A stretch of DNA of 64,000 bases from Pseudobutyrivibrio sp. UBA3626 (GCA_002373675.1 DFLF01000001.1:20090-84089); one strand, 5' to 3'; shown: positions 8,645 to 18,407, counted from the first letter of the stretch. Notes: generated by a model from the letters alone, not told the origin. Translations and numbers: made by a program.

Positions 8645-11600
8645 TTACTTATTAGAATCTTTATTCTCTTCACTAGCTTCTTGCTTCTTGAAGATACCCT
8701 TATTGTTCTTCTTGTCATATACAGTCTTACCTGTTACAGCTGCTGCAATTACTAGAAGTATCCACCAGAAATTCTTAATTTGGTTCTCACCTTCTGCAAG
8801 TGGAGTCTCATCATCACCAATAGTAACAAGTTCATCTCCTCCTGCAAGTGGTGTAGTCTCATCTGGAATAGCAACTGTTGGTGTTGCTGGAGTAGCTGCC
8901 GCAGGTGCTGCTGGAGCTGCCGGTGCTACTGCTGCTCCATCTACTGCAGGTGCCGCTGCTGCCATAGTCTGATCAGCGAAGGCTACTGGTGTAGGAGCCA
9001 CACCGTCTGCTGTTGCAAATGTTGTATCAATAACAGGAGCTACTGTAGAAGCTGTTTCGCTCGTTGCTGCTGCAGTTGATGCCTCTGTTGATGCTAATGT
9101 AGAAGCTGACAAGCTTGCTTCTGTGCTTGCAAGTGTTGAAGCAGTTGTACTCGCCTCAGTACTTGCTTCTGTACTAGCCTCTGTTGATGCTAATGTAGAA
9201 GCCTCTGTACTTGCTGATGCTGAAGTAGAAGCACTAGCAATACTTGATTCATCATCAGATGATAATCCGCTGTCTGAAGCTTGTGTTGAAGCCTCCGTAC
9301 TTGCCTCTGTTGAAGCCTGTGTTGATGCCTCTGTGCTAGCTTCTGTTGAAGCTTGTGTTGAAGCCTCCGTACTTGCCTCTGTTGAAGCTTGTGTTGATGC
9401 CTCTGTGCTTGCCTCTAATGAAGCTTGTGTTGAAGCCTCTGTGCTTGCTTCTGTTGAAGCCTGTGTAGATGCCTCCGTGCTAGCCTCTGTTGAAGCTTGT
9501 GTTGATGCTTCCGTTGAGGCTGCTGTAGATGCCTCTGTGCTGGCTTCTGTTGAAGCTACTGTAGATGCTTCTGTACTTGCTTCGGTTGAAGCCTGTGTTG
9601 ATGCCTCTGTGCTAGCTTCTGTTGAAGCTGCTGTAGATGCTTCTGTGCTGGCTTCTGTTGAAGCTACTGTAGATGCCTCTGTACTAGCCTCTGTTGAAGC
9701 TTGTGTTGAAGCCTCTGTACTTGCTTCTGTTGAAGATACTGTAGATGCCTCTGTACTAGCCTCTGTTGAAGCTTGTGTTGATGCCTCTGTACTTGCTTCT
9801 GTACTAGCTATAGTTGAAGCTTCTGTACTAGCCTCCGTACTAGCCTCTGTTGAAGCTTGTGTAGAAGACTCTGTACTAGCTTCTGTTGAAGCCTGTGTTG
9901 ATGCTTCTGTTGAAGCTTCTGTGCTTGCTTCTGTTGAAGCTTGTGTTGAAGCCTCTGTGCTGGCTTCTGTACTTGCTATAGTTGACGCTTCTGTACTAGC
10001 TTCTGTCGAAGCCTGTGTTGATGCCTCTGTACTTGCTTCTGTTGAAGCCTGTGTTGAAGCCTCTGTGCTGGCTTCTGTACTTGCTATAGTTGACGCTTCT
10101 GTTGAAGCTGCTGTAGATGCTTCAGTGCTAGCCTCTGCCGAAGCTTGTGTAGATGCTTCTGTACTAGCCTCTGTTGAAGCCTCTGTGCTTGCCTCTGTTG
10201 AAGCTACTGTAGATGCCTCCGTACTTGCTTCGGTTGAAGCTACAGTAGATGCCTCTGTGCTTGCCTCTAGTGAAGCCTGTGTTGAAGCCTCTGTGCTGGC
10301 TTCTGTTGAAGCCTCTGTGCTTGCTTCTGTACTAGCTATAGTTGAAGCTTCTGTTGAAGCTGCTGTAGATGCTTCCGTGCTTGCCTCTGTCGAAGCTTGT
10401 GTAGATGCCTCTGTACTAGCTTCTAATGAAGCCTGTGTTGATGCCTCTGTACTTGCTTCTAATGAAGCTTGTGTTGATGCCTCTGTACTAGCCTCTGTTG
10501 AAGCCTGTGTTGATGCCTCTGTACTTGCCTCTAATGAAGCTTGTGTTGATGCCTCTGTGCTTGCTTCTGTACTAGCCTCTGTTGAAGCCTCAGTGCTTGC
10601 CTCTAGTGAAGCTTGTGTTGAAGCCTCTGTACTAGCTTCTAATGAAGCTTGTGTTGATGCCTCTGTTGAAGCTACTGTAGATGCTTCTGTACTTGCCTCT
10701 AATGATGCTTGTGTTGATGCCTCTGTGCTTGCCTCTAGTGAAGCTTGTGTTGATGCCTCTGTACTTGCTTCTGTACTAGCTTCTGTTGAAGCTGCTGTAG
10801 ATGCTTCTGTTGAAGCCTGTGTTGATGCCTCTGTACTTGCCTCTAATGATGCTTGTGTTGATGCCTCTGTGCTTGCCTCTAATGAAGCTTGTGTTGACGC
10901 CTCTGTACTAGCCTCTGTTGAAGCTACAGTAGATGCTTCTGTACTTGCCTCTGTTGATGCCTGTGTTGAAGCCTCTGTGCTTGCTTCCGTTGAAGCCTGT
11001 GTTGATGCTTCTGTACTTGCTTCAGTTGAAGCTTGTGTTGAAGCCTCTGTACTAGCTATAGTTGAAGCTTGTGTTGATGCCTGTGTTGAAGCCTCTGTGC
11101 TAGCTTCTGTTGAAGCTACTGTTGATGCTTCTGTACTTGCTTCTGTACTTGCCTCTGTGCTTGCTTCCGTTGAAGCCTGTGTTGATGCTTCTGTACTTGC
11201 CTCTGTTGAAGCTACTGTAGAAGCCTCTGTGCTTGCCTCTGTTGAAGCTGCTGTAGATGCTTCCGTGCTAGCCTCTGTCGAAGCCTGTGTTGATGCCTCC
11301 GTACTTGCTTCTGTTGAAGCTTGTGTTGAAGCCTCTGTACTTGCTATAGTTGACGCTTCTGTACTTGCCTCTGTTGAAGCCTGTGTTGATGCTTCTGTAC
11401 TTGCCTCTGTTGAAGCCTGTGTTGATGCCTCTGTTGAAGCTTGTGTTGAAGCCTCTGTGCTTGCTTCTGTTGAAGCTTGTGTAGATGCTTCTGTGCTTGC
11501 TTCTGTACTAGCTATAGTTGACGCTTCTGTTGAAGCTGCTGTTGATGCCTCTGTTGAAGCTTGTGTTGAAGCCTCAGTGCTTGCCTCTAATGAAGCTTGT

Positions 11601-14600
11601 GTTGATGCTTCCGTGCTAGCTTCTGTTGAAGCTTGAGTTGATGCCTCTGTACTTGCCTCTGTTGAAGCTTGTGTTGATGCCTCTGTGCTTGCTTCTGTAC
11701 TTGCTATAGTTGAAGCTTCTGTACTTGCCTCTGTTGAAGCTACTGTAGATGCTTCTGTGCTTGCCTCTGTTGAAGCCTCTGTGCTTGCTTCTGTTGAAGC
11801 TACTGTAGATGCCTCCGTGCTAGCCTCTGTTGAAGCTACTGTAGATGCTTCTGTACTAGCTTCTGTTGAAGCCTCTGTGCTTGCTTCGGTTGAAGCTACT
11901 GTAGATGCCTCTGTACTTGCCTCTGTTGAAGCTTGTGTTGATGCCTCCGTACTTGCCTCTAATGAAGCTTGTGTTGACGCCTCTGTGCTTGCTTCTGTAC
12001 TTGCTTCTAATGAAGCTTGTGTTGATGCTTCCGTGCTAGCCTCTGTCGAAGCCTGTGTTGATGCCTCTGTACTTGCTTCTGTTGAAGCTTGTGTTGATGC
12101 TTCCGTGCTTGCCTCTGTACTAGCTTCTGTTGATGCTTGTGTTGACGCCTCTGTGCTTGCTTCTGTACTAGCTATAGTTGACGCTTCCGTTGAAGCTGCT
12201 GTAGATGCCTCTGTACTTGCTTGAGTTGAAGACTCTGTGCTTGCCTCCAATGAAGCTTGTGTTGATGCTTCTGTACTAGCTTCAGTTGAAGCTTGTGTTG
12301 ATGCCTCTGTACTTGCCTCTGTTGAAGCTACTGTTGAAGCCTCTGTGCTAGCTTCTGTACTAGCTATAGTTGACGCTTCTGTTGAAGCCTCTGTACTTGC
12401 TTCTGTACTAGCTTCTGTTGATGCTTGTGTTGATGCCTCTGTACTTGCCTCTGTTGAAGCTGATGTAGATGCTTCCGTGCTAGCTTGTGTTGAAGCCTCT
12501 GTGCTTGCCTCTAATGAAGCTTGTGTTGATGCTTCCGTGCTAGCCTCTGTGCTTGCCTCTGTTGAAGCTACTGTAGATGCTTCCGTGCTTGCCTCTGTTG
12601 AAGCTGCTGTAGATGCTTCCGTACTTGCTTCTGTTGAAGCTACTGTTGATGCTTCTGTACTTGCCTCTAATGAAGCTTGTGTAGATGCTTCCGTGCTTGC
12701 TTCTGTTGATGCTACTGTAGATGCCTCTGTGCTTGCTTCTGTTGAAGCTACTGTAGATGCCTCCGTACTTGCCTCTAATGAAGCTTGTGTTGATGCTTCT
12801 GTACTAGCCTCTGTCGAAGCCTGTGTTGAAGCCTCTGTACTTGCCTCTAGTGAAGCTTGTGTTGATGCTTCCGTGCTAGCCTCTGTTGAAGCCTGTGTTG
12901 ATGCCTCTGTACTTGCCTCTAATGAAGCTTGTGTTGAAGCCTCAGTGCTTGCCTCTAGTGAAGCTTGTGTTGAAGCCTCTGTACTTGCTTCTAATGAAGC
13001 CTGTGTTGATGCCTCTGTACTAGCTTCTGTTGAAGCTACTGTAGATGCCTCTGTACTTGCTTCTAATGAAGCCTGTGTTGATGCTTCTGTAGATGCTTGT
13101 GTTGATGCCTCTGTACTTGCTTCAGTTGAAGCTTGTGTTGATGCTTCTGTACTTGCTATAGTTGACGCTTCCGTTGAAGCTGCTGTAGATGCTTCTGTAC
13201 TTGCCTCTGTTGAAGCTGCTGTAGATGCTTCCGTGCTAGCCTCTGTTGATGCTACTGTAGATGCTTCTGTACTAGCCTCTGTTGAAGCTACTGTGCTAGC
13301 TTCTGTTGAAGCCTGTGTTGATGCCTCTGTACTTGCTATAGTTGAAGCTTCTGTACTTGTTTCTTCTGATAATGAAGCTGCTGTACTTGCTGCTGTGCTT
13401 GCCTCTTCTGATAATGAAGCTGCTTCACTTGCTGCTGTACTTGCTTCCTCCGATAATGAAGCTACTGTTGATGCTTCTGTACTTTCTGTCGCAGATGTTG
13501 AAGCTGCCTCACTTGCTGCTTCACTTGCTGCTTCTGATAACGAATTTATTGTACTTTCATTAGCAGACTCAGATATCGCTGTTGATACTTCTTCTGATAA
13601 TGAAGTTGCTGTACTTGCTGCTGTACTTGCCTCTGCTGATAATGAAGCTAATGTACTTGCCTCTGTTGATACTTCCTCTGATAATGAGGCTGCTGTACTT
13701 GCTGCTGTTGAAGTCTCTTCTGATAATGAAGCTGCTTCGCTTGCTGCTGTACTTGCCTCTTCTGATAATGATGTTGATGTGCTTTCAACACCAGTTGCCT
13801 CTTCGCTTGCTACTAATGATGTAGAAGCTGAATCGCTTGCTACTGTGCTTGCTTCTGTTGAAGCTGTAGCTGATTCACTTGCTACTGTGCTTGCTGATGC
13901 AGAAACTGATGCAGAATCACTTGCTACTGCACTTGCTGATGCTGAAGCTGATGCAGAATCACTTGCTACTGTGCTTGCCTCTGTTGATGTAGCTGCTGAT
14001 GCACTATCACTTGCTGAAGTTGATCCAGATAGTGAAGCAGACATACTAGCATATGCAGATGCGCTTGTTGATTGTGAAGAAGAAGCTGATGTAGATGCTG
14101 ACGTAGAACTTGCTGCGCTAGCAGATCTCGAATCACTAATAGATTCACTTTGACTTGCCAATTCACTTGTTCCTGTCTTATAGGAATCATCAACAGCCTT
14201 GAATTCAGCATTAGCAATTCTATCATATCTAACGCCGGAGCCAACTACAATTCCTCCTGTGTAACCCCATTTTCCAAAAATCCACCAGTTATTTTGTGGC
14301 GCAAAAAATGTAATATTGTTACCACGTTTTTCTTCATCCCAATATGCTCCATCAAGGTACGCTCTCTCACCATCAAGTAAGATCTGAACATGATCATCAT
14401 TTGCGGTTTTTCCTACATATTGTATTGGCTTACCATTGTATAATACTTCATAATAAGAATTCCCATACTCATATACAAGGTTACCATTAATAAATACTTT
14501 ATTACCAGAATTAACATTATAATCAACGAATGTAGCGCCCTTGATTATACCATCTTCTGTATAATAACCAGACATATCAACATAAATTGAACCGTCCTCA

Positions 14601-15148
14601 TCTTCTGTAACTACTTCTCCATCTACTACAAAGGAATTAACAGAATAATTATTCTCACTCGAATTATCTACAACATCATGATCGTAGTAAATTGTATATG
14701 TATCACTTGTTTTATTATATACAAGAATATTACCCTTATCTGTCTGATAAGCCTTCTCATCTTCGCCGAGATTACTTAGAACACCCATCATTGTCTCAGC
14801 ATCTTCTTGTCCAAATGTCTCAGCTGTACTATCAAATACTGCTTGGGACTGACTCTCTAATTCACTAAGAGATTGAGACATACTTGCATCAGCTTGTGAT
14901 GCAATATCGCTTGCCATCTCAGACTCAGATTCTACAGTAGATGCAGAATCACTTACATATTCACTAGCAGACTCTGATGCAGATTCCAGATACTCAACAT
15001 CTATTTGAGATTCAGAACCCATCTCAGATTCTTCTAATTCTGCTGCAAATACCACATCTGCCTCAGGAATAGCGCTTGCACCTCCGGCAACAATACCTGC
15101 TGCAGCAACTCCTTTTAACATACCCTTCATCTTGTTCTTCTTCTTCAT
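8645..15148 (-). CDS. Serine-rich repeat surface glycoprotein (adhesin), accessory Sec substrate
   Basis: 2167 aa from the ATG at 15148, chosen because AAAGGGG sits 8 bases upstream; an upstream in-frame ATG at 15214 lacks a ribosome site and overlaps the promoter. Order: a signal peptide with a Gly-rich hydrophobic core (GVAAAGIVAGGASA, cleavage likely after VFAA near residue 36); a short Ser-rich stretch (about 55-110); a non-repetitive, aromatic-rich probable binding region (about 110-328); a serine repeat of about 1700 residues built from AST-E/Q/V/L units (329-2034); an Ala/Pro-rich segment; and one C-terminal membrane helix with a Lys-rich tail. No LPXTG is present; TPLA occurs twice before the helix. 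The ligand is unknown. It is the evident cargo of the downstream secY2-asp-secA2-gtfA genes. Confidence 0.92.
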   Translation of the reverse strand: MKKKNKMKGMLKGVAAAGIVAGGASAIPEADVVFAAELEESEMGSESQIDVEYLESASESASEYVSDSASTVESESEMASDIASQADASMSQSLSELESQSQAVFDSTAETFGQEDAETMMGVLSNLGEDEKAYQTDKGNILVYNKTSDTYTIYYDHDVVDNSSENNYSVNSFVVDGEVVTEDEDGSIYVDMSGYYTEDGIIKGATFVDYNVNSGNKVFINGNLVYEYGNSYYEVLYNGKPIQYVGKTANDDHVQILLDGERAYLDGAYWDEEKRGNNITFFAPQNNWWIFGKWGYTGGIVVGSGVRYDRIANAEFKAVDDSYKTGTSELASQSESISDSRSASAASSTSASTSASSSQSTSASAYASMSASLSGSTSASDSASAATSTEASTVASDSASASASASAVASDSASVSASASTVASESATASTEASTVASDSASTSLVASEEATGVESTSTSLSEEASTAASEAASLSEETSTAASTAASLSEEVSTEASTLASLSAEASTAASTATSLSEEVSTAISESANESTINSLSEAASEAASEAASTSATESTEASTVASLSEEASTAASEAASLSEEASTAASTAASLSEETSTEASTIASTEASTQASTEASTVASTEASTEASTVASTEASTEASTAASTEASTEASTAASTEASTIASTEASTQASTEASTEASTQASTEASTQASLEASTEASTVASTEASTEASTQASLEASTEASTQASLEASTEASTQASLEASTEASTQASTEASTEASTQASLEASTEASTQASTEASTEASTQASLEASTEASTVASTEASTEASTVASTEASTEASTQASLEASTEASTVASTEASTEASTAASTEASTEASTVASTEASTEASTEASTQASLEASTEASTQASTEASTSASTEASTEASTQASTEASTEASTEASTEASTIASTEASTEASTVASTEASTEASTQASTEASTEASTQASLEASTESSTQASTEASTAASTEASTIASTEASTEASTQASTEASTEASTEASTQASTEASTEASTQASTEASTEASTQASLEASTEASTEASTQASLEASTEASTQASTEASTEASTVASTEASTEASTEASTEASTVASTEASTEASTVASTEASTEASTEASTEASTVASTEASTEASTIASTEASTEASTQASTEASTEASTQASTEASTEASTQASLEASTEASTQASTEASTAASTEASTIASTEASTEASTQASTEASTEASTQASTEASTQASTEASTEASTQASTEASTEASTIASTEASTQASTEASTEASTQASTEASTEASTAASTEASTEASTVASTEASTEASTQASTEASTEASTEASTEASTVASTEASTEASTQASTQASTIASTEASTQASTEASTEASTQASTEASTEASTQASTEASTEASTVASTEASTEASTQASLEASTEASTQASLEASTEASTQASTEASTAASTEASTEASTEASTQASLEASTEASTQASLEASTEASTVASTEASTQASLEASTEASTQASLEASTEASTEASTEASTEASTQASLEASTEASTQASTEASTEASTQASLEASTEASTQASLEASTEASTQASTEASTEASTAASTEASTIASTEASTEASTEASTEASTQASLEASTEASTVASTEASTEASTVASTEASTEASTEASTEASTQASAEASTEASTAASTEASTIASTEASTEASTQASTEASTEASTQASTEASTEASTIASTEASTEASTQASTEASTEASTEASTQASTEASTESSTQASTEASTEASTEASTIASTEASTEASTQASTEASTEASTVSSTEASTEASTQASTEASTEASTVASTEASTEASTAASTEASTEASTQASTEASTEASTVASTEASTEASTAASTEASTQASTEASTEASTQASTEASTEASTQASLEASTEASTQASTEASTEASTQASTEASTEASTQASTEASTEASTQASDSGLSSDDESSIASASTSASASTEASTLASTEASTEASTEASTTASTLASTEASLSASTLASTEASTAAATSETASTVAPVIDTTFATADGVAPTPVAFADQTMAAAAPAVDGAAVAPAAPAAPAAATPATPTVAIPDETTPLAGGDELVTIGDDETPLAEGENQIKNFWWILLVIAAAVTGKTVYDKKNNKGIFKKQEASEENKDSNK
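9050..14165. repeat. Coding tandem repeat, 12-bp (4-codon) basic unit with higher-order 36-bp blocks
   Basis: About 5.1 kb of degenerate tandem repeat encoding (A-S-T-E)-type tetrads grouped mostly in triplets such as ASTEASTEASTQ or ASTEASTQASLE. Near-identical 36- to 60-base blocks recur many times in shuffled order, which suggests expansion and contraction by recombination or slippage. The outer parts of the repeat (about 13360-14160) are less regular (AASLSEE and ASDSA blocks). Such a tract is prone to misassembly, so its exact length here should be treated with care. Confidence 0.95.
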
Positions 15149-15191
15149 TATATTTACCCCTTTTCTTAAAATATAACTTTCTATGGTTTGT

Positions 15192-15200
15192 ATTATAACA
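15192..15200 (-). promoter_or_regulatory. Extended -10 promoter of the adhesin gene
   Basis: On the minus strand TGTTATAAT, an extended -10 (TGn plus consensus TATAAT), lies about 45 bases upstream of the ATG at 15148. The -35 is not recognisable at the expected spacing, which is usual for extended -10 promoters. Confidence 0.55.
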
Positions 15201-15519
15201 CGATATCTAATCAAAATGTGCCTTTAACCCTTGATAAATCGTGCTTTATGGACATTTCGTAACAATTTACAATGAAAAAACACATAGCAAAGACTTAATA
15301 AGGCAAAAGACACAAAGTTTTTTCACGACACTAGGTAAATAACAGACTTATACAAGTAAATGTCTTTTATATTCAGCATTATATTATATCTTGTTTTAAT
15401 TTTTATATACTTTTTATACTCGCATTATTTCTAACGTCCGTTATATCACATAAGCGTATTAAATCAATCAATGTCCATTGTACATTCTTTCCCCTAACTA
15501 TCCCTATACTACTTCACAC
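15201..15519. other. AT-rich intergenic region without a recognisable gene
   Basis: About 320 bases between the adhesin promoter and the terminator of the dipeptidase gene. No convincing open frame, RNA gene or repeat is seen. It probably holds upstream regulatory sequence for the adhesin gene. Confidence 0.6.
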
Positions 15520-15521
15520 AC

Positions 15522-15550
15522 AAAAACCCCAGCCATAGGGCCAGGGTTTT
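15522..15550 (-). terminator. Intrinsic terminator after the VanX-like gene
   Basis: On the minus strand AAAACCCTGGCC pairs with GGCTGGGGTTTT (two G-T wobbles) around the loop CTAT and runs into a T-rich tail. It lies 25 bases past the dipeptidase stop and would close the long pyrG-to-dipeptidase transcription unit. Confidence 0.85.
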
Positions 15551-15574
15551 CACTATCACAAGTTTTATTATAAT

Positions 15575-16327
15575 CTACTTAGTCTTTACACTGCTACTGT
15601 TAACCGGGAATGTAAAGTATGTTTCAGGATATGGTTCATTCTCCAGTGTGAAATGCCACCATTCTTCTGCTAATGGCTTAAACCCGTGAGAAAGCATTGC
15701 CTCTCTAAGAATCATTCTATTATTGTATTGTTCATCAGTGATTCCTCTAAAGTCTGGATGGCTCAGTTCACCAAAGTAATCAAATGTTCCACCCATATCT
15801 AATTCTTTCTCAGTATTCATATCAAATAAAGTAAGATCTACTGTACTTCCTCTACTATGACCAGAATGTTCTGCTATGTAACCCTGTGGGAACAGTACAT
15901 CTTTCTGTAACTCAGGATAGAAATATTGCTTCATCCTTACATCATTAGGATTCTTAGACCAATTAACGAAATTAGTTACAGCTTTCTGCGGTCTGTAAGC
16001 ATCGTATATCTTAAGCCTATATCCTTTGGATATTACATAGTCACTTACTTCCTTAAGCTTTGCAGCTGCTTCTTTCGTAAGAAGAGCTACAGGCTGTTCG
16101 TAACCATCTATCCTATCTCCCACAAAATTATAAGTTGAATAATATCTTATCTCCAGGATTACATCTGGTACCGCTTCGCTTACAAGCACAAAGTCCGATG
16201 AATCATCAGATAACTTCACCCCGTCCTCAGTAACTGTTGTGGATTGACCACATCCCACAAGACATCCAATAGCAAGAATAGCTATTGTAAGAAATGCAAA
16301 TGATTTCAAATGCTTTCTTTTTCTCAT
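15575..16327 (-). CDS. VanX-like D-Ala-D-Ala dipeptidase lipoprotein (peptidase M15D)
   Basis: 250 aa. It opens with a lipoprotein signal (basic start, hydrophobic run, lipobox LVGC with Cys at about 26), so it should be anchored outside the cell. The zinc dipeptidase motifs are complete: RYYSTYNFVG, YDAYRPQ, SGHSRGSTVDLTLFD (His and Asp zinc ligands) and EWWHFTL (Glu base and His ligand). Vancomycin-resistance VanX is cytosolic; an exported lipoprotein fits VanX homologues that process peptidoglycan peptides or salvage D-Ala-D-Ala. No vanH/vanA genes are near, so resistance is unlikely. It follows a hybrid kinase by 32 bases with a good GAAAGGGG ribosome site. Confidence 0.88.
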   Translation of the reverse strand: MRKRKHLKSFAFLTIAILAIGCLVGCGQSTTVTEDGVKLSDDSSDFVLVSEAVPDVILEIRYYSTYNFVGDRIDGYEQPVALLTKEAAAKLKEVSDYVISKGYRLKIYDAYRPQKAVTNFVNWSKNPNDVRMKQYFYPELQKDVLFPQGYIAEHSGHSRGSTVDLTLFDMNTEKELDMGGTFDYFGELSHPDFRGITDEQYNNRMILREAMLSHGFKPLAEEWWHFTLENEPYPETYFTFPVNSSSVKTK

Positions 16328-16359
16328 CTAAAGTTCCCCTTTCAATATAATCAAACCAT

Positions 16360-18393
16360 CTATCCAAATTGTTTCTTTACAAGATTAGACTTAATCACTT
16401 CACATAGAACGTCAGCATTAATTGGCTTAGACAAATGTGCATTCATACCAGCCCTTAGAGAATTAATCTTATCTCTCTCAAAAGCATTTGCAGAAAGCGC
16501 AATTATTGGTATTTCGCTTCCTCCACGAATCTTATTACGTATAATTCTTGTCGCCTCATATCCATCCATAACAGGCATCTGGATATCCATAAGAATCAAA
16601 TCGTATGTATCCACACCTTTGCGCTTCAGTCTCTTAACAGCAACAGCTCCGTTTTCTGCCGCATCTACAGTCATGCCTGACTCATTAAGAATCTCCGTTG
16701 TAATTTCACTGTTAAGCTCATTATCTTCTACAACCAGTACCCTCTTTCCTTCCAGAGAAACTTCTGATGAAGAAGACATCATTTCTCCGTTCTCATCTGT
16801 ATCGCTTACAATTCTAAAAGGTAGTGTAATAATAAATGTTGAACCCTTCCCAACTTCACTTTCTACTTCTATTTCACCTTGCAGACTATCTACAAGTCTC
16901 TTAGTAATTGCAAGACCAAGACCAAGACCTTCGCTTTTATTAGACACAGTCCTCTCCCTGGTAAAGTCCTCAAACATATGCTTCTTGTATTCTTCACTAA
17001 TACCCACTCCATTATCTTTGATAATGAAACGATACTTGTATCTATCCGCGTATTTTTGTTTTGTCTGCTCTATTGTAAATGTTACTTTTCCTCCTTCAGG
17101 AGTATATTTTACCGCATTCGTAAGCACATTTACCATAATCTGATTAACATGAGAAATATCTGCCATTACTACTGGGGCATCAATATCGAATTTCGTAATA
17201 TAACTAATATTCTTCGACGTCGCAAGATACTTTATCATGGAGTTAACGTCTTCAGATGCAGATACCAGATCAACTTTCTCTTCAACAATCTCAAGATGGC
17301 CACTTTCAATATTACTCATATCAAGTACGTCATTAACAAGACGAAGTAAATGTTCACTTGCATTATTAATCTTATCAAGGCAGTCTCTTACTCGTTCTTT
17401 GTCATTCATGTTCTTAGAAGCGATATCGCCAAATCCCTTTATTACATTAAGTGGTGTTCTCATATCATGACTTACATTAAAGAGAAATGTTGATTTAGCA
17501 TTGTTAGCTTTCTCTGCATTATGAAGAGCCTCGGATAACTGTTGCTGATATCTATTTCTATCAGTTACTTCTTTATTAATATTAGTAGACGCAATTATTA
17601 TATGGTTTTTGTTCTTTGAAGGCCGTACTACTTCAACTCTGTAGAATGTTGGCTTCCCTTGTATAATAAGTCTATATTCTAATGATTTGAATTCGTCGAA
17701 TCCCAGCTTGCCAAGAAGTACCTCTTTATTAGTAAGAACTAACATTTTCTCAATATCATCTTTATAGCATACTCTTTTAAGATTCTCTGCGCATTCATCA
17801 AAGAAATTATTACCTGATGTATCAAGTGCAAGTCTTCTAAACTCTCCCGATACGTTGAATTCTATATATCTATCATTATCAAGATTAATGTAATATATAA
17901 CATCGTATTTCTTACTCAGTACAGAAGCAATAGACATATATCGCACATTTTCCTTATATGCACTCTCCATCTTCGTCTGTTCCTGCTGTTGTTGTAAATG
18001 CACAATATTAGTAATGTCCTGATGAAAGCCCATGAATCTAAGACCCTCGGTAAATGTTCTGTCAACATTACCTCCACATCTTACATATATAGTTCCATAC
18101 AAAGGATGATTCCAAGGATATTGCACCTCAGCATGATTTCCTAGCTTCATCTTATTAATAGTTTCATCAATAACATCTAGATGCTTCTTATCGATGTTAG
18201 AATACCACCTATCATATACCTCCTCTGGTGTCAGTTCATCACTTTCATCGGAAGAATAACCAAGAAGCATAAGCATATTATCATCAGCATACATCCTTGG
18301 TTCTTTGCCCTCAATCAAATCAATGTACCAAAGACCCATATTCGAATCGTTAAGTATACTGTCCTTAATCTCGCAAGAATTAAAATCTTTCAT
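16360..18393 (-). CDS. Soluble PAS hybrid sensor histidine kinase with receiver domain
   Basis: 677 aa, without a signal peptide or clear membrane helices. Two PAS-like sensor segments (about 15-130 and 155-275) precede HisKA with the phospho-accepting His309 (FNVSHDMRTPLN), HATPase_c with N box (NVLTNAVKYTPEGG), G1 (KDNGVGIS) and G2 (EGLGLGLAI), and a C-terminal receiver with acidic pair in VVEDNE, phospho-acceptor Asp603 (LMDIQMPVMDG) and the switch Lys in SKPI. No output domain follows, so an outside phosphotransferase or regulator would be needed for gene control. It starts 14 bases after the first hybrid kinase. Confidence 0.92.
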   Translation of the reverse strand: MKDFNSCEIKDSILNDSNMGLWYIDLIEGKEPRMYADDNMLMLLGYSSDESDELTPEEVYDRWYSNIDKKHLDVIDETINKMKLGNHAEVQYPWNHPLYGTIYVRCGGNVDRTFTEGLRFMGFHQDITNIVHLQQQQEQTKMESAYKENVRYMSIASVLSKKYDVIYYINLDNDRYIEFNVSGEFRRLALDTSGNNFFDECAENLKRVCYKDDIEKMLVLTNKEVLLGKLGFDEFKSLEYRLIIQGKPTFYRVEVVRPSKNKNHIIIASTNINKEVTDRNRYQQQLSEALHNAEKANNAKSTFLFNVSHDMRTPLNVIKGFGDIASKNMNDKERVRDCLDKINNASEHLLRLVNDVLDMSNIESGHLEIVEEKVDLVSASEDVNSMIKYLATSKNISYITKFDIDAPVVMADISHVNQIMVNVLTNAVKYTPEGGKVTFTIEQTKQKYADRYKYRFIIKDNGVGISEEYKKHMFEDFTRERTVSNKSEGLGLGLAITKRLVDSLQGEIEVESEVGKGSTFIITLPFRIVSDTDENGEMMSSSSEVSLEGKRVLVVEDNELNSEITTEILNESGMTVDAAENGAVAVKRLKRKGVDTYDLILMDIQMPVMDGYEATRIIRNKIRGGSEIPIIALSANAFERDKINSLRAGMNAHLSKPINADVLCEVIKSNLVKKQFG

Positions 18394-18407
18394 ATCTACC
18401 CCTTTTT

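Noticed and set aside
9123..14153. Long plus-strand open frames (up to 837 codons) reading LASVEACVDASV-type repeats
   Set aside because: They are the exact antisense of the adhesin repeat; the 12-bp periodicity keeps the opposite strand free of stops. No ribosome site or independent coding signal.
9050..14165. CRISPR-like regular repeats
   Set aside because: No unique spacers; the periodicity is in codons of one long reading frame.
15575..16327. Vancomycin-resistance cluster
   Set aside because: Only a VanX-like lipoprotein is present; vanH, vanA-type ligase and vanRS-type partners are absent.
16310..17143. 277-codon plus-strand frame opposite the soluble hybrid kinase
   Set aside because: Shadow of the kinase gene, whose catalytic and receiver motifs are unambiguous on the minus strand.
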